A stretch of DNA of 5,401 nucleotides from Comamonadaceae bacterium (GTDB lineage Bacteria; Pseudomonadota; Gammaproteobacteria; Burkholderiales; Burkholderiaceae): contig CANGSD010000112.1 in NCBI GenBank assembly GCA_947455875.1, forward strand, positions 1-5,401. The letters are read 5' to 3'. A model generated the notes under the pieces. It saw nothing but the letters and a program-made list of their open reading frames with translations, ran no database searches and had not been told where the DNA came from. A program made the position numbers and the translations under genes. This document shows positions 1 to 5,401 of the stretch, one piece after another (position 1 is the stretch's first letter; each line of letters begins with the position of its first letter).

Positions 1-556
1 CGATATAGCCGGGGCTGAGGGTGACGACCTTGACGCCGCTGGCGCGCAATTCGCCGCGTAAGGATTCGCAGTAGCTGATGGCGGCGGCCTTGCTGGCGCA
101 ATAAGCGCCGTGTCCGGGCATGCCGCGGATGCCCGCCACGCTGGCAATGCCCACCAGCGTGCCCGCGCCACGCTGCACCATGGGTGTGATGAAGGGGTGG
201 AAGGTGGCAGCCAGGCCCACGTTGTTGACGGCGAAGGTGCGCACCATGACGTCGAGGTCTTCGCGCCGGGCGCTGTCCATGCCGATGCTGATACCGGCGT
301 TGGCGATGACAACATCTGGCAGGCCCTGGGCCTGCAGGCTGGCGTGGCCCGCCGCGACGATGGCGTCGATATCGGCCACGTCGGCCGCATACACCGCCCA
401 TCGATCAGGGGGCAGGGACTGGGCTTGGGCCCACTCGCGCATCACGTCGACGCGGCGCGCGACCAGGGCCAAGCGCCAGCCCTTGTGAGCGTAGCGCGCA
501 GCCAGGGCCTGGCCGATGCCGCTGGACGCGCCGGTGATGAAGACCAAGGGCGCCAT
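1..556 (-). CDS. Short-chain dehydrogenase/reductase (SDR) family oxidoreductase, 3' end beyond the window
   Basis: This is a classical SDR, a soluble NAD(P)(H)-dependent oxidoreductase with a Rossmann fold; 185 codons are visible and the frame stays open to the left edge (family usually about 250 residues). Visible signatures are the cofactor glycine motif TGASSGIG (residues 8-15), D59, the NAG motif (86-88), a structural Asn at 111 or 112, the catalytic Ser139, and the YxxxK pair Tyr152/Lys156 followed by LSPGY (180-184). Two arginines right after the second strand (34-35) suggest preference for NADP(H), which is inference. The ATG at 556-554 overlaps the lptC stop by one base (TGATG), and a weak GAGAAG ribosome site lies 5 bases upstream, so translation is probably coupled to lptC. 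The substrate cannot be read from sequence. In many proteobacteria lptA directly follows lptC, so this gene is an insertion in that order; a role in envelope chemistry is only suggested by position. Confidence 0.94.
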   Translation of the reverse strand, partial: MAPLVFITGASSGIGQALAARYAHKGWRLALVARRVDVMREWAQAQSLPPDRWAVYAADVADIDAIVAAGHASLQAQGLPDVVIANAGISIGMDSARREDLDVMVRTFAVNNVGLAATFHPFITPMVQRGAGTLVGIASVAGIRGMPGHGAYCASKAAAISYCESLRGELRASGVKVVTLSPGYI

Positions 557-1197
557 CAGCGCTTCTCGCTGGGTGCGAGCGTGCCGCGCACACGGCCTGT
601 CAGTTGCAGCTGCTGCTCGAGGTTGGTGGCGTCCAGGCTGTCGCCGGTGAAGCGGTCGGCGCCTCGCTCCAGGACGACGGGGCGGTTGGAGGTGAGCCGC
701 TCGGTGTCCGCAAAGAAATGGAGAAACTCGCCGCGCACTTCGACGCGGGGTGTGCGTCGGCCGCTGGTGTCAACGCCAGGCTGACGGGTGACGACCGCGT
801 TTCCAAACAGCTGCACTTCAGAACCGTCGCCATTGGACAAGGCCCGCCGCGCGGTGGCAACGGTGACTTGGCCGCGCGCGTTGTAGGAACGCATGCGAGG
901 CTGGTCGATTTCCAGGGTGTCGGTGTCCGGGTAGTGGCGGCCTTCGATGCCGGAGACTTCGCTCTTGAGGCGGCCCTTGGCATCGAAGCTGCGTACGGTG
1001 AAGTCACGCAGGAAGTAGTCAGGCACATGGGTGGGTGCTGAGGGCGCAGGCGCGGGCCCGAAGACCGGAGCGTTGCGCGCCAGCAGATACGTGGCCAGGG
1101 CGAGAATGCCCATGAGCACCAGGGGCAGATAAACCGCCGCCCGGTCGGCCGCACGGCGCACGCCGCGCCAGGCCGCGCCCAAGGCGAGCGTGCTCAC
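556..1197 (-). CDS. lptC: LptC, LPS export system inner-membrane/periplasmic protein
   Basis: LptC is a bitopic inner-membrane protein that joins the LptB2FG transporter to the periplasmic bridge and passes LPS on to LptA. The product is 213 residues, slightly longer than the roughly 190 of E. coli. It shows a short basic N-terminus (R11, R14, R15, R19), one membrane segment at about 20-40 (hydrophobic, ending LLARN), a Pro/Ala-rich linker (about 44-54), then a beta-rich periplasmic domain with repeated strand patterns such as SEVSGIEGRHYPDTDTLEI and the later AVVTRQP and PVVLERG stretches, typical of the LptC/OstA-like jellyroll. I chose the GTG at 1197-1195 because a GGAG site sits 8 bases upstream (1209-1206), it overlaps the kdsC stop as GTGA, and it places the membrane segment near the N-terminus. 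A longer frame extends upstream inside kdsC but has no membrane-protein logic. The downstream SDR overlaps its stop by one base. Sequence conservation in this family is low, so the call rests on topology, length and the kdsD-kdsC context together. Confidence 0.92.
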   Translation of the reverse strand: MSTLALGAAWRGVRRAADRAAVYLPLVLMGILALATYLLARNAPVFGPAPAPSAPTHVPDYFLRDFTVRSFDAKGRLKSEVSGIEGRHYPDTDTLEIDQPRMRSYNARGQVTVATARRALSNGDGSEVQLFGNAVVTRQPGVDTSGRRTPRVEVRGEFLHFFADTERLTSNRPVVLERGADRFTGDSLDATNLEQQLQLTGRVRGTLAPSEKR

Positions 1198-1739
1198 GTA
1201 TAGCGCTCCAGCAGCTGCGCGTAACGGCCGCTGGCCACGAGCAGCAGGTCGCAGAACTCGCGCACCGCCCCCTGACCTCCCGCGGCCTGCGTGACATGAC
1301 GGACCACCGCGCGCACCTCGGGATGGGCGTTGGCCGGCGCAGCGGGAAAGGCGCAACGGCGCAGCACGGGCAGGTCGGGCCAGTCGTCGCCGATCGCGGC
1401 GGCCTCGTGCCAGCCAAGACCCAGCTGCGCCAGCGTGCGTTCGGCGGCAGGGGCCTTGTCTTCGGTGCCGTAGTGGGCATGCGTGACGCCCAGCGCGGTC
1501 AGGCGCGCGCGTAGGGGCGCCGAGTCGCGGCCGGTGATCACCACCGGGGTGATGCCGCCTTGCTGCAGCAGCTTGATGCCCAGGCCATCGAGGATGTGAA
1601 AGCGCTTGAGGGTCTCGCCCGCGTCCGTCAGGTACAACCCGCCGTCGGTGAAAACGCCGTCCACATCGAAAAACGCCACGCGGATGCCCTGGGCGGCCAG
1701 CAGGCGCTCGGGGTCGAAGTTCAGGGCGGGTGTGGACAT
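1194..1739 (-). CDS. kdsC: KdsC, 3-deoxy-D-manno-octulosonate-8-phosphate phosphatase
   Basis: KdsC is a cytoplasmic, magnesium-dependent HAD-superfamily phosphatase that hydrolyses Kdo-8-phosphate to Kdo, the last step before CMP activation for the LPS inner core. The product is 181 residues, the normal size for this small capless HAD subfamily, whose members form tetramers. Visible HAD motifs: motif I DVDGVFTDG (residues 25-33, nucleophile Asp25, acid/base Asp27), motif II ITGRD (68-72, Thr69), the Lys95 of motif III in TEDK, and motif IV GDDWPDLPV (117-125, Asp118 and Asp122). The C-terminal GGQGAVRE stretch (154-161) matches the family's conserved tail that reaches the neighbouring active site. 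The start is the ATG at 1739-1737, 8 bases after the kdsD stop and about 20 residues before motif I; no good ribosome site precedes it, so coupling to kdsD is likely. Its stop overlaps the lptC start (GTGA). An in-frame ATG at 1925 would lie well inside kdsD and add an Arg/Pro-rich stretch foreign to the family. Confidence 0.97.
   Translation of the reverse strand: MSTPALNFDPERLLAAQGIRVAFFDVDGVFTDGGLYLTDAGETLKRFHILDGLGIKLLQQGGITPVVITGRDSAPLRARLTALGVTHAHYGTEDKAPAAERTLAQLGLGWHEAAAIGDDWPDLPVLRRCAFPAAPANAHPEVRAVVRHVTQAAGGQGAVREFCDLLLVASGRYAQLLERYT
1206..1209 (-). promoter_or_regulatory. Ribosome binding site of lptC
   Basis: GGAG on the minus strand, 8 bases before the GTG at 1197-1195, lies within the last codons of kdsC. 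It supports the GTG start over any in-frame codon further upstream. Confidence 0.6.
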
Positions 1740-1747
1740 GCGCAGAC

Positions 1748-2749
1748 TCAGATGACCTTGGCGCGCATCAGGTCGTTGCTGTTGACAGCGCCGCACAGGC
1801 GGGCGTCGGCATCCACCACCAAGACGCTGGTGATGCGGTGCGCCTCCATGAGGTCGGCGGCCTCGACCGCGAGCACGTCGCGCGAGATGGTGCGCGGGTG
1901 GGGGTGCATGACGTCGCGGGCGCACAGGCCGCGCAGGTCGGCGCCTTTTTCAATGAGGCGGCGCAGGTCGCCGTCGGTGAAGATGCCCAGCACGCGGTCT
2001 TGGGCGTCGACGATGGCCGAGGCGCCCAGGCCGGCGCGGCTGATCTCGCGCATCAACTCGGTGAAAGGCGCGTCCGGGCCGACCCGGGGTACGGCCTCGC
2101 CGGTGCGCATGACGTCGGCCAGGTGGGTGAGCAGCTTGCGGCCCAAGGCGCCGCCCGGGTGGGAGCGCGCGAAATCTTCGGGCCGGAAACCGCGGGCATC
2201 GAGCAAGGCCACCGCAAGGGCGTCGCCCAGCGCCACTTGGGCGGTGGTGCTGGCGGTGGGGGCGAGGTTCAGGGGGCAGGCCTCTTTTTCGACGCCGCAA
2301 TCGAGCAGGATGTCGGCATGGCGGGCCAGGGTGGAGGTGGGGTTGCCGGTCATGGCCACCAGGGGCACGCCCTGGCGCTTGAGGACCGGCAAGATGGCGG
2401 TGAGCTCGTCGCTTTCGCCGCCGTTGGAGATGGCCAGCACCAGGTCGATGGCCTTGATCATGCCCAGGTCGCCGTGGCTGGCCTCGGCCGGGTGCACGAA
2501 CATGGCGGGGGTGCCGGTGGAGGCCAGGGTGGCGGCGATCTTGCGGCCGATGTGGCCGCTCTTGCCCATGCCGGTGACGACCACGCGGCCACGCACCGCC
2601 AGGATGGCCTCGACCGCCCGTGCAAACGTGTCGCCGGTGCGGCGCTTGAGGCCCTGCACGGCGGCGGCTTCGATGTCGAAGGTGTCATGGGCCAGGCGCA
2701 AGGCGCGCTGGGCATCGAACGAGCCTTGCGGGGCGGGGTGCGCGGTCAT
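1748..2749 (-). CDS. kdsD: KdsD, D-arabinose-5-phosphate isomerase
   Basis: KdsD interconverts D-ribulose-5-phosphate and D-arabinose-5-phosphate, the first step of Kdo synthesis, in the cytoplasm. The product is 333 residues, against 328 in E. coli. An N-terminal SIS sugar-isomerase domain (about residues 40-175) carries GMGKSG (60-65), a GDLG motif (93-96) and SNGGESDE (108-115). The residues matching the E. coli catalytic set are all present with a constant offset of four: Lys63, Glu115, Glu156 and His197 (in SHPGGALGRK). Two CBS domains follow (about 205-265 and 275-333), the second ending with the usual NSNDLMRA-type motif; in this family they are thought to regulate activity or bind nucleotides. 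The chosen ATG (2749-2747) gives the family length; the only other in-frame start is a TTG at 2824, which would prepend a Pro/Arg-rich tail. No clear Shine-Dalgarno sequence precedes the ATG. It is the first gene of the leftward operon and diverges from the antiporter gene. Confidence 0.97.
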   Translation of the reverse strand: MTAHPAPQGSFDAQRALRLAHDTFDIEAAAVQGLKRRTGDTFARAVEAILAVRGRVVVTGMGKSGHIGRKIAATLASTGTPAMFVHPAEASHGDLGMIKAIDLVLAISNGGESDELTAILPVLKRQGVPLVAMTGNPTSTLARHADILLDCGVEKEACPLNLAPTASTTAQVALGDALAVALLDARGFRPEDFARSHPGGALGRKLLTHLADVMRTGEAVPRVGPDAPFTELMREISRAGLGASAIVDAQDRVLGIFTDGDLRRLIEKGADLRGLCARDVMHPHPRTISRDVLAVEAADLMEAHRITSVLVVDADARLCGAVNSNDLMRAKVI

Positions 2750-2781
2750 CCACGAGATTCTACGTAGGCGGGGCGGGGTGC
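2728..2781. repeat. 14-base exact direct repeat pair, 40-base period, at the kdsD 5' end
   Basis: GCGGGGCGGGGTGC occurs at 2728-2741, within the first codons of kdsD, and again at 2768-2781 in the divergent intergenic region. Start-to-start distance is 40 bases, close to four helical turns. The match is exact over 14 bases but low in complexity (only one T, no A), so chance or a small local duplication are real alternatives to a regulatory pair. Confidence 0.5.
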
Positions 2782-2840
2782 CCGTACGCCGCGAAGGCCC
2801 TAGGGGCCAGTGCCCAGCGATCAACGCTTAGGATCGGGCC
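2750..2840. promoter_or_regulatory. Divergent intergenic region between kdsD and the Kef-type antiporter
   Basis: These 91 bases separate two divergent genes, so the kds-lpt operon promoter and probably the antiporter promoter lie here or just inside the flanking genes. On the minus strand a TAGAAT hexamer (2762-2757) resembles a sigma-70 -10 box, but no good TTGACA-like -35 box is found 16-18 bases upstream. On the plus strand nothing better than TAGGAT (2829-2834) is seen, and it overlaps the antiporter ribosome site. The region also holds an 8-base palindrome CCCTAGGG (2798-2805) and one copy of a 14-base direct repeat (2768-2781). Promoter assignments are weak. Confidence 0.5.
2830..2833 (+). 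promoter_or_regulatory. Ribosome binding site of the antiporter gene
   Basis: AGGA lies 7 bases before the ATG at 2841, a normal spacing. It supports this start, which also gives the expected extracytoplasmic-side N-terminus immediately before the first membrane helix. Confidence 0.6.
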
Positions 2841-4823
2841 ATGTCCACGCTTGAACTCACCCTCCTGTATCTGCTGGCGGCGGTGCTGGGGGTGGTGGCC
2901 TGCCGGCTGGCCAAGCTGCCGCCGATGCTGGGCTATCTGGTGGTGGGGGTGGTGATCGGCCCGAACGCTCTGGGCCTGGCAGAGAACTCCACCGGTGTGA
3001 GCCACCTGGCCGAGTTCGGCGTGGTGTTTCTGATGTTCGTGATCGGGCTGGAGTTCAACTTGCCCAAGCTGCGCGCCATGCGCAGTCATGTGTTCGGGCT
3101 GGGCCTGTTCCAGGTGGTTCTGACCATCGTCTTCACCACGGGCGGCATGTTGGCCCTGGCCGCTTTCGCGCCGCCGGCCTGGCGCGTGAGCTGGCAGACC
3201 GCGCTGGCCTTGTCCGGGGCCCTGGCCATGAGCAGCACGGCCATCGTGGTCAAGCTGATGGCCGAGCGGCTGGAGCTGGAGTCCGAGCACGGCAAGCGGG
3301 TCATGGGCGTGTTGCTGTTCCAGGATATTGCGGTGGTGCCGTTGCTGGTGCTGATTCCCGCCTTGGGCAGTCAGCCCGATGCCTTGCTGGGGCAGCTCAC
3401 GCTGGCGCTGCTCAAGGCGGTGGTGCTGATCACCCTGCTGCTGGTGGGCGGGCAGCGGGTGATGCGCTGGTGGCTGACGCTGGTGGCGCGGCGCAAGAGC
3501 GAAGAGCTGTTTGTCCTGAACCTGCTGCTGATCACGCTGGGCCTGGCCTGGTTGACCGAGTTGGCGGGTCTGTCGCTGGCGCTGGGCGCTTTTATCGCCG
3601 GCATGCTGATTTCAGAGACCGAATACAAGCACCAGGTGGAGACCGACATCCGGCCGTTTCACGACGTGTTGCTGGGCCTGTTCTTCATCACCATCGGGAT
3701 GATGCTGGACTGGCGCCTGGTGGCCCAGCACTGGCTGCTGGTGGTGGTCCTGGTGACGCTGCCGGTGTTGTTCAAGCTGCTGCTGGTGATGGCCCTGACG
3801 CGCGGCCTGGGGGCGTCGACAGGGGTGTCGCTGCGCACCGGCTTGTATCTGGCGCAGGCCGGTGAGTTCGGCATCGTGCTGCTCACGCTCATGCAGGCGA
3901 ACCGACTGATCGCGCCGGAGTTATTCAACCCCATCCTGGCCAGCATGGTGCTGTCGATGCTGGCCACGCCCTTCATGATCATGGGCAGCAACGCCCTCGT
4001 GACCCGGCTGGTGGCCAGCGACTGGATGCAGCAGTCCCTGGACATGACCCGCATCGCGCGGCGCACGATCAACACCAGCAAGCACGTGATCATCTGCGGC
4101 TATGGCCGCTGCGGTCAGAACCTGGCGCGCATGCTCGAGCGCGAGGGCATTCCCTACATCGCGCTGGACCTGGATCCGGACCGCGTGCGCCAGGCCGCCG
4201 CTGCGGGTGATTCGGTGGTGTTTGGCGACGCGGCGCGGCTGCAGGCGCTGATGGCTGCGGGCCTGGCGCGGGCCAGCGCGGTGGTGGTGACGTATCTGGA
4301 TGTGCCCAGTGCACTGAAGGTGCTGGATCTTTCGCGCACGCACGCGCCGCAGGTGCCGGCCATCGTACGCACCCAGGACGACCGCGATCTGGAGAAGCTG
4401 CGCGCCGCCGGTGCGACCGAGGTGGTGCCCGAGGCGCTGGAGGGCTCGCTGATGCTGGCCAGTCACGCACTGGCGCTGGTGGGCGTGCCGGTGCGTCGGG
4501 TGCTGCGCATCGTGCAGGAGCTGCGCGAGGAGCGCTACGACCTACTGCGCGGCTACTTTCATGGCGCCGACGATCCGGAGGGCGACGGTGAAGCCGAGCG
4601 TCTGTCCAGCCTGACCCTGCCCCTGGGGTCGCGGGTGGGGGGGCGCGCGCTGGGCAGCCTGGCCCTGCACGCCATGGGCGTGCGCGTGGTGAGCCTGCGC
4701 CGGGGCAACGGTCAGGCCGTCGAGGTGAGTGACGACCTGCTGCTGATGGACGGCGACACGCTGGTGATCAGCGGGCGGGTGGAGCCACTGGCGCGGGCCG
4801 AGGAGAAGCTGCTGGGGGGTTAG
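2841..4823 (+). CDS. Kef-type monovalent cation:proton antiporter (CPA2 family) with RCK and TrkA_C-like domains
   Basis: This 660-residue inner-membrane protein belongs to the CPA2 family, whose Kef members exchange cytoplasmic potassium for protons. Residues 1 to about 390 form the Na+/H+-exchanger membrane domain, with roughly twelve hydrophobic segments. It includes PPMLGYLVVGVVIGP (27-41), the FVIGLEF stretch (66-72), and LLFQDIAVVPLL (158-169), where Gln161-Asp162 match the ion-binding QD pair of KefC. From about 414 a TrkA_N/RCK domain begins: HVIICGYGRCGQ (415-426) holds the GxGxxG nucleotide loop, LDLDPDRV (442-449) the acidic end of the second strand, and FGDA (461-464) the next conserved turn. 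A TrkA_C-like region follows at about 585-660. In E. coli KefC the RCK domain binds NAD(H) and glutathione; glutathione gating cannot be judged here, and no KefF/KefG-like partner is in the window. It is a little longer than E. coli KefB and KefC (about 600-620). kefB versus kefC cannot be assigned, and another CPA2 cation specificity is possible. Confidence 0.94.
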   Translation: MSTLELTLLYLLAAVLGVVACRLAKLPPMLGYLVVGVVIGPNALGLAENSTGVSHLAEFGVVFLMFVIGLEFNLPKLRAMRSHVFGLGLFQVVLTIVFTTGGMLALAAFAPPAWRVSWQTALALSGALAMSSTAIVVKLMAERLELESEHGKRVMGVLLFQDIAVVPLLVLIPALGSQPDALLGQLTLALLKAVVLITLLLVGGQRVMRWWLTLVARRKSEELFVLNLLLITLGLAWLTELAGLSLALGAFIAGMLISETEYKHQVETDIRPFHDVLLGLFFITIGMMLDWRLVAQHWLLVVVLVTLPVLFKLLLVMALTRGLGASTGVSLRTGLYLAQAGEFGIVLLTLMQANRLIAPELFNPILASMVLSMLATPFMIMGSNALVTRLVASDWMQQSLDMTRIARRTINTSKHVIICGYGRCGQNLARMLEREGIPYIALDLDPDRVRQAAAAGDSVVFGDAARLQALMAAGLARASAVVVTYLDVPSALKVLDLSRTHAPQVPAIVRTQDDRDLEKLRAAGATEVVPEALEGSLMLASHALALVGVPVRRVLRIVQELREERYDLLRGYFHGADDPEGDGEAERLSSLTLPLGSRVGGRALGSLALHAMGVRVVSLRRGNGQAVEVSDDLLLMDGDTLVISGRVEPLARAEEKLLGG

Positions 4824-4840
4824 CCCCGTGTGCGCGAAAG

Positions 4841-4845
4841 AAGGA
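4841..4845 (+). promoter_or_regulatory. Ribosome binding site deciding the start of the DUF4062 gene
   Basis: AAGGA, within a longer purine run from 4836, precedes three close ATG codons at 4845, 4849 and 4852. Spacing is 6 bases to 4852 and 3 bases to 4849, while the ATG at 4845 overlaps the site and is in another frame. This favours 4852 as the start. Confidence 0.65.
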
Positions 4846-4851
4846 TGAATG

Positions 4852-5401
4852 ATGTCCAGTCGTACGGTTCGCCTCTTTCTGTCCAGCACATTCCGGGATT
4901 TCGGGGAAGAGCGCGACCTGTTGATCAAGCGCGTGTTTCCTGCCCTACGTGCCCGGTTGAAGGATCGCTTCGTGGAGCTGGTCGATGTCGACCTGCGCTG
5001 GGGCATCACGGCGCAACAGGCTGAGCGCGGCGAGGTGTTGCCGATCTGCCTGACGGAGATCGATCGCGCCCGGCCTTATTTCATCGGCATGCTGGGGGAG
5101 CGCTATGGATGGATACCGCCCGCCGAGGGTTATGCACCCGACCTGCTCGAGCGCCAGCCTTGGCTGCGGGCTCACCAGGGCGGCGCCAGCGTCACGGAAC
5201 TCGAGATCCTGCATGGTGTGCTGAACAGCCGCCGCATGCAGGGGCGGGCCTTCTTCTACTTTCGATCACCGGCTTACGCGCGGCGCAAGGGCGGTGATTA
5301 CGTGCCGGTCACCGGCGACGACCGGCAGCGCCAGAGACACCTCAAGCAGCGGATACGCGCGCGCGGCCTGCCGGTCACACCGTATGCCCACCCCGAGGCG
5401 C
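4852..5401 (+). CDS. DUF4062 domain protein, N-terminal part of a probable large NACHT/STAND-type protein (3' end beyond the window)
   Basis: The frame is open from the ATG at 4852 to the right edge (183 codons). The visible part is a DUF4062-type domain: VRLFLSSTFRDF (residues 6-17), EERDLL (19-24), VDVDLRWGIT (44-53), a cysteine and acidic stretch ICLTEID (65-71), FIGMLGERYGWIPP (77-90), SVTELEI (113-119) and AFFYFRSP (133-140). From memory these motifs closely follow the N-terminal region of animal TEP1 (SSTFRD, LRWG, GxRYGY) and of bacterial proteins where the domain is followed by a NACHT/AAA-type ATPase and TPR or WD40 repeats. The domain looks like an alpha/beta, possibly TIR-like, fold; that and any enzymatic activity are inference. 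No ATPase motif is seen yet because the window ends too early. The gene follows the antiporter stop by 28 bases with its own good ribosome site and no clear terminator between them, so readthrough transcription is possible. It uses ATA twice and AGA once, codons absent from the antiporter. Its biological role is unknown; signalling or phage defence is a guess from related architectures. Confidence 0.85.
   Translation, partial: MSSRTVRLFLSSTFRDFGEERDLLIKRVFPALRARLKDRFVELVDVDLRWGITAQQAERGEVLPICLTEIDRARPYFIGMLGERYGWIPPAEGYAPDLLERQPWLRAHQGGASVTELEILHGVLNSRRMQGRAFFYFRSPAYARRKGGDYVPVTGDDRQRQRHLKQRIRARGLPVTPYAHPEA

Noticed and set aside
110..1041. Plus-strand open frames opposite the SDR and lptC.
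   Set aside because: Antisense to motif-bearing genes, no recognisable domains, no convincing ribosome sites; typical high-GC shadows.
1737..1925. Alternative ATG start of kdsC at 1925.
   Set aside because: It would overlap kdsD by almost 180 bases and prepend an Arg/Pro-rich stretch absent from KdsC proteins.
2798..2805. CCCTAGGG palindrome in the divergent region, considered as an operator.
   Set aside because: Only 8 bases of perfect symmetry, with the flanks failing to extend it; not specific enough to call a binding site.
2747..2824. Alternative TTG start of kdsD at 2824, adding 25 residues.
   Set aside because: The extension is Pro/Arg rich, uncharacteristic of the family, and would fill most of the divergent promoter region; the ATG gives the normal length.
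1560..2831. Long plus-strand open frames opposite kdsC and kdsD (423 and 345 codons).
   Set aside because: They lie wholly antisense to two clearly recognised genes; their composition (Arg/Ser/Ala or Gly/His/Ala rich, no motifs) is what GC-rich third positions produce in shadow frames.
4816..4827. Small GGGG-TTAG-CCCC hairpin over the antiporter stop codon, considered as a terminator.
   Set aside because: The stem is only 4 base pairs and no T run follows, so intrinsic termination is unlikely.
4845..5024. Short plus-strand frame using the ATG at 4845 (or the GTG at 4830).
   Set aside because: It is out of frame with the DUF4062 motifs, overlaps that gene's ribosome site, and encodes nothing recognisable.

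Overview
The window reads as chromosomal DNA of a GC-rich Gram-negative bacterium, most likely a betaproteobacterium of the order Burkholderiales. The reasons are the high GC content, strong GC bias at third codon positions, and a kdsD-kdsC-lptC block facing a Kef-type antiporter, an arrangement I associate with that group. The taxonomic call is inference from gene content and order; there is no rRNA or other marker here.

Left part, minus strand, 2749 down to 1: a compact operon transcribed leftwards, in the order kdsD (arabinose-5-phosphate isomerase), kdsC (Kdo-8-phosphate phosphatase), lptC (inner-membrane anchored LPS transport protein), then a short-chain dehydrogenase/reductase (SDR) that runs off the left edge. 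The genes are nearly fused: 8 bases between kdsD and kdsC, a 4-base GTGA overlap between kdsC and lptC, and a 1-base TGATG overlap between lptC and the SDR. KdsD and KdsC supply two steps of Kdo synthesis for the LPS inner core. LptC belongs to the machine that carries finished LPS across the periplasm. The operon therefore links making and exporting LPS, and the SDR is an extra passenger of unknown substrate.

Middle, 2750-2840: a 91-base divergent intergenic region that must hold the kds operon promoter and probably the antiporter promoter. It carries one copy of a 14-base exact direct repeat whose other copy lies 40 bases away inside the start of kdsD.

Right part, plus strand: a 660-residue CPA2/Kef-type monovalent cation:proton antiporter (2841-4823) with membrane domain, NAD-binding RCK domain and C-terminal TrkA_C-like domain. 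It is followed after 28 bases by the 5' part of a gene (4852 to beyond 5401) encoding a DUF4062-type N-terminal domain. That domain resembles the N-termini of large NACHT/STAND-type proteins, including animal TEP1, and is the most interesting feature here. Its effector, ATPase and sensor regions, if present, lie outside the window. A role in defence or signalling is possible but not shown by this sequence.

No tRNA, rRNA, CRISPR array, insertion sequence or convincing terminator was seen. All sequence except about 130 bases is accounted for by six protein genes, two of them cut by the window edges.
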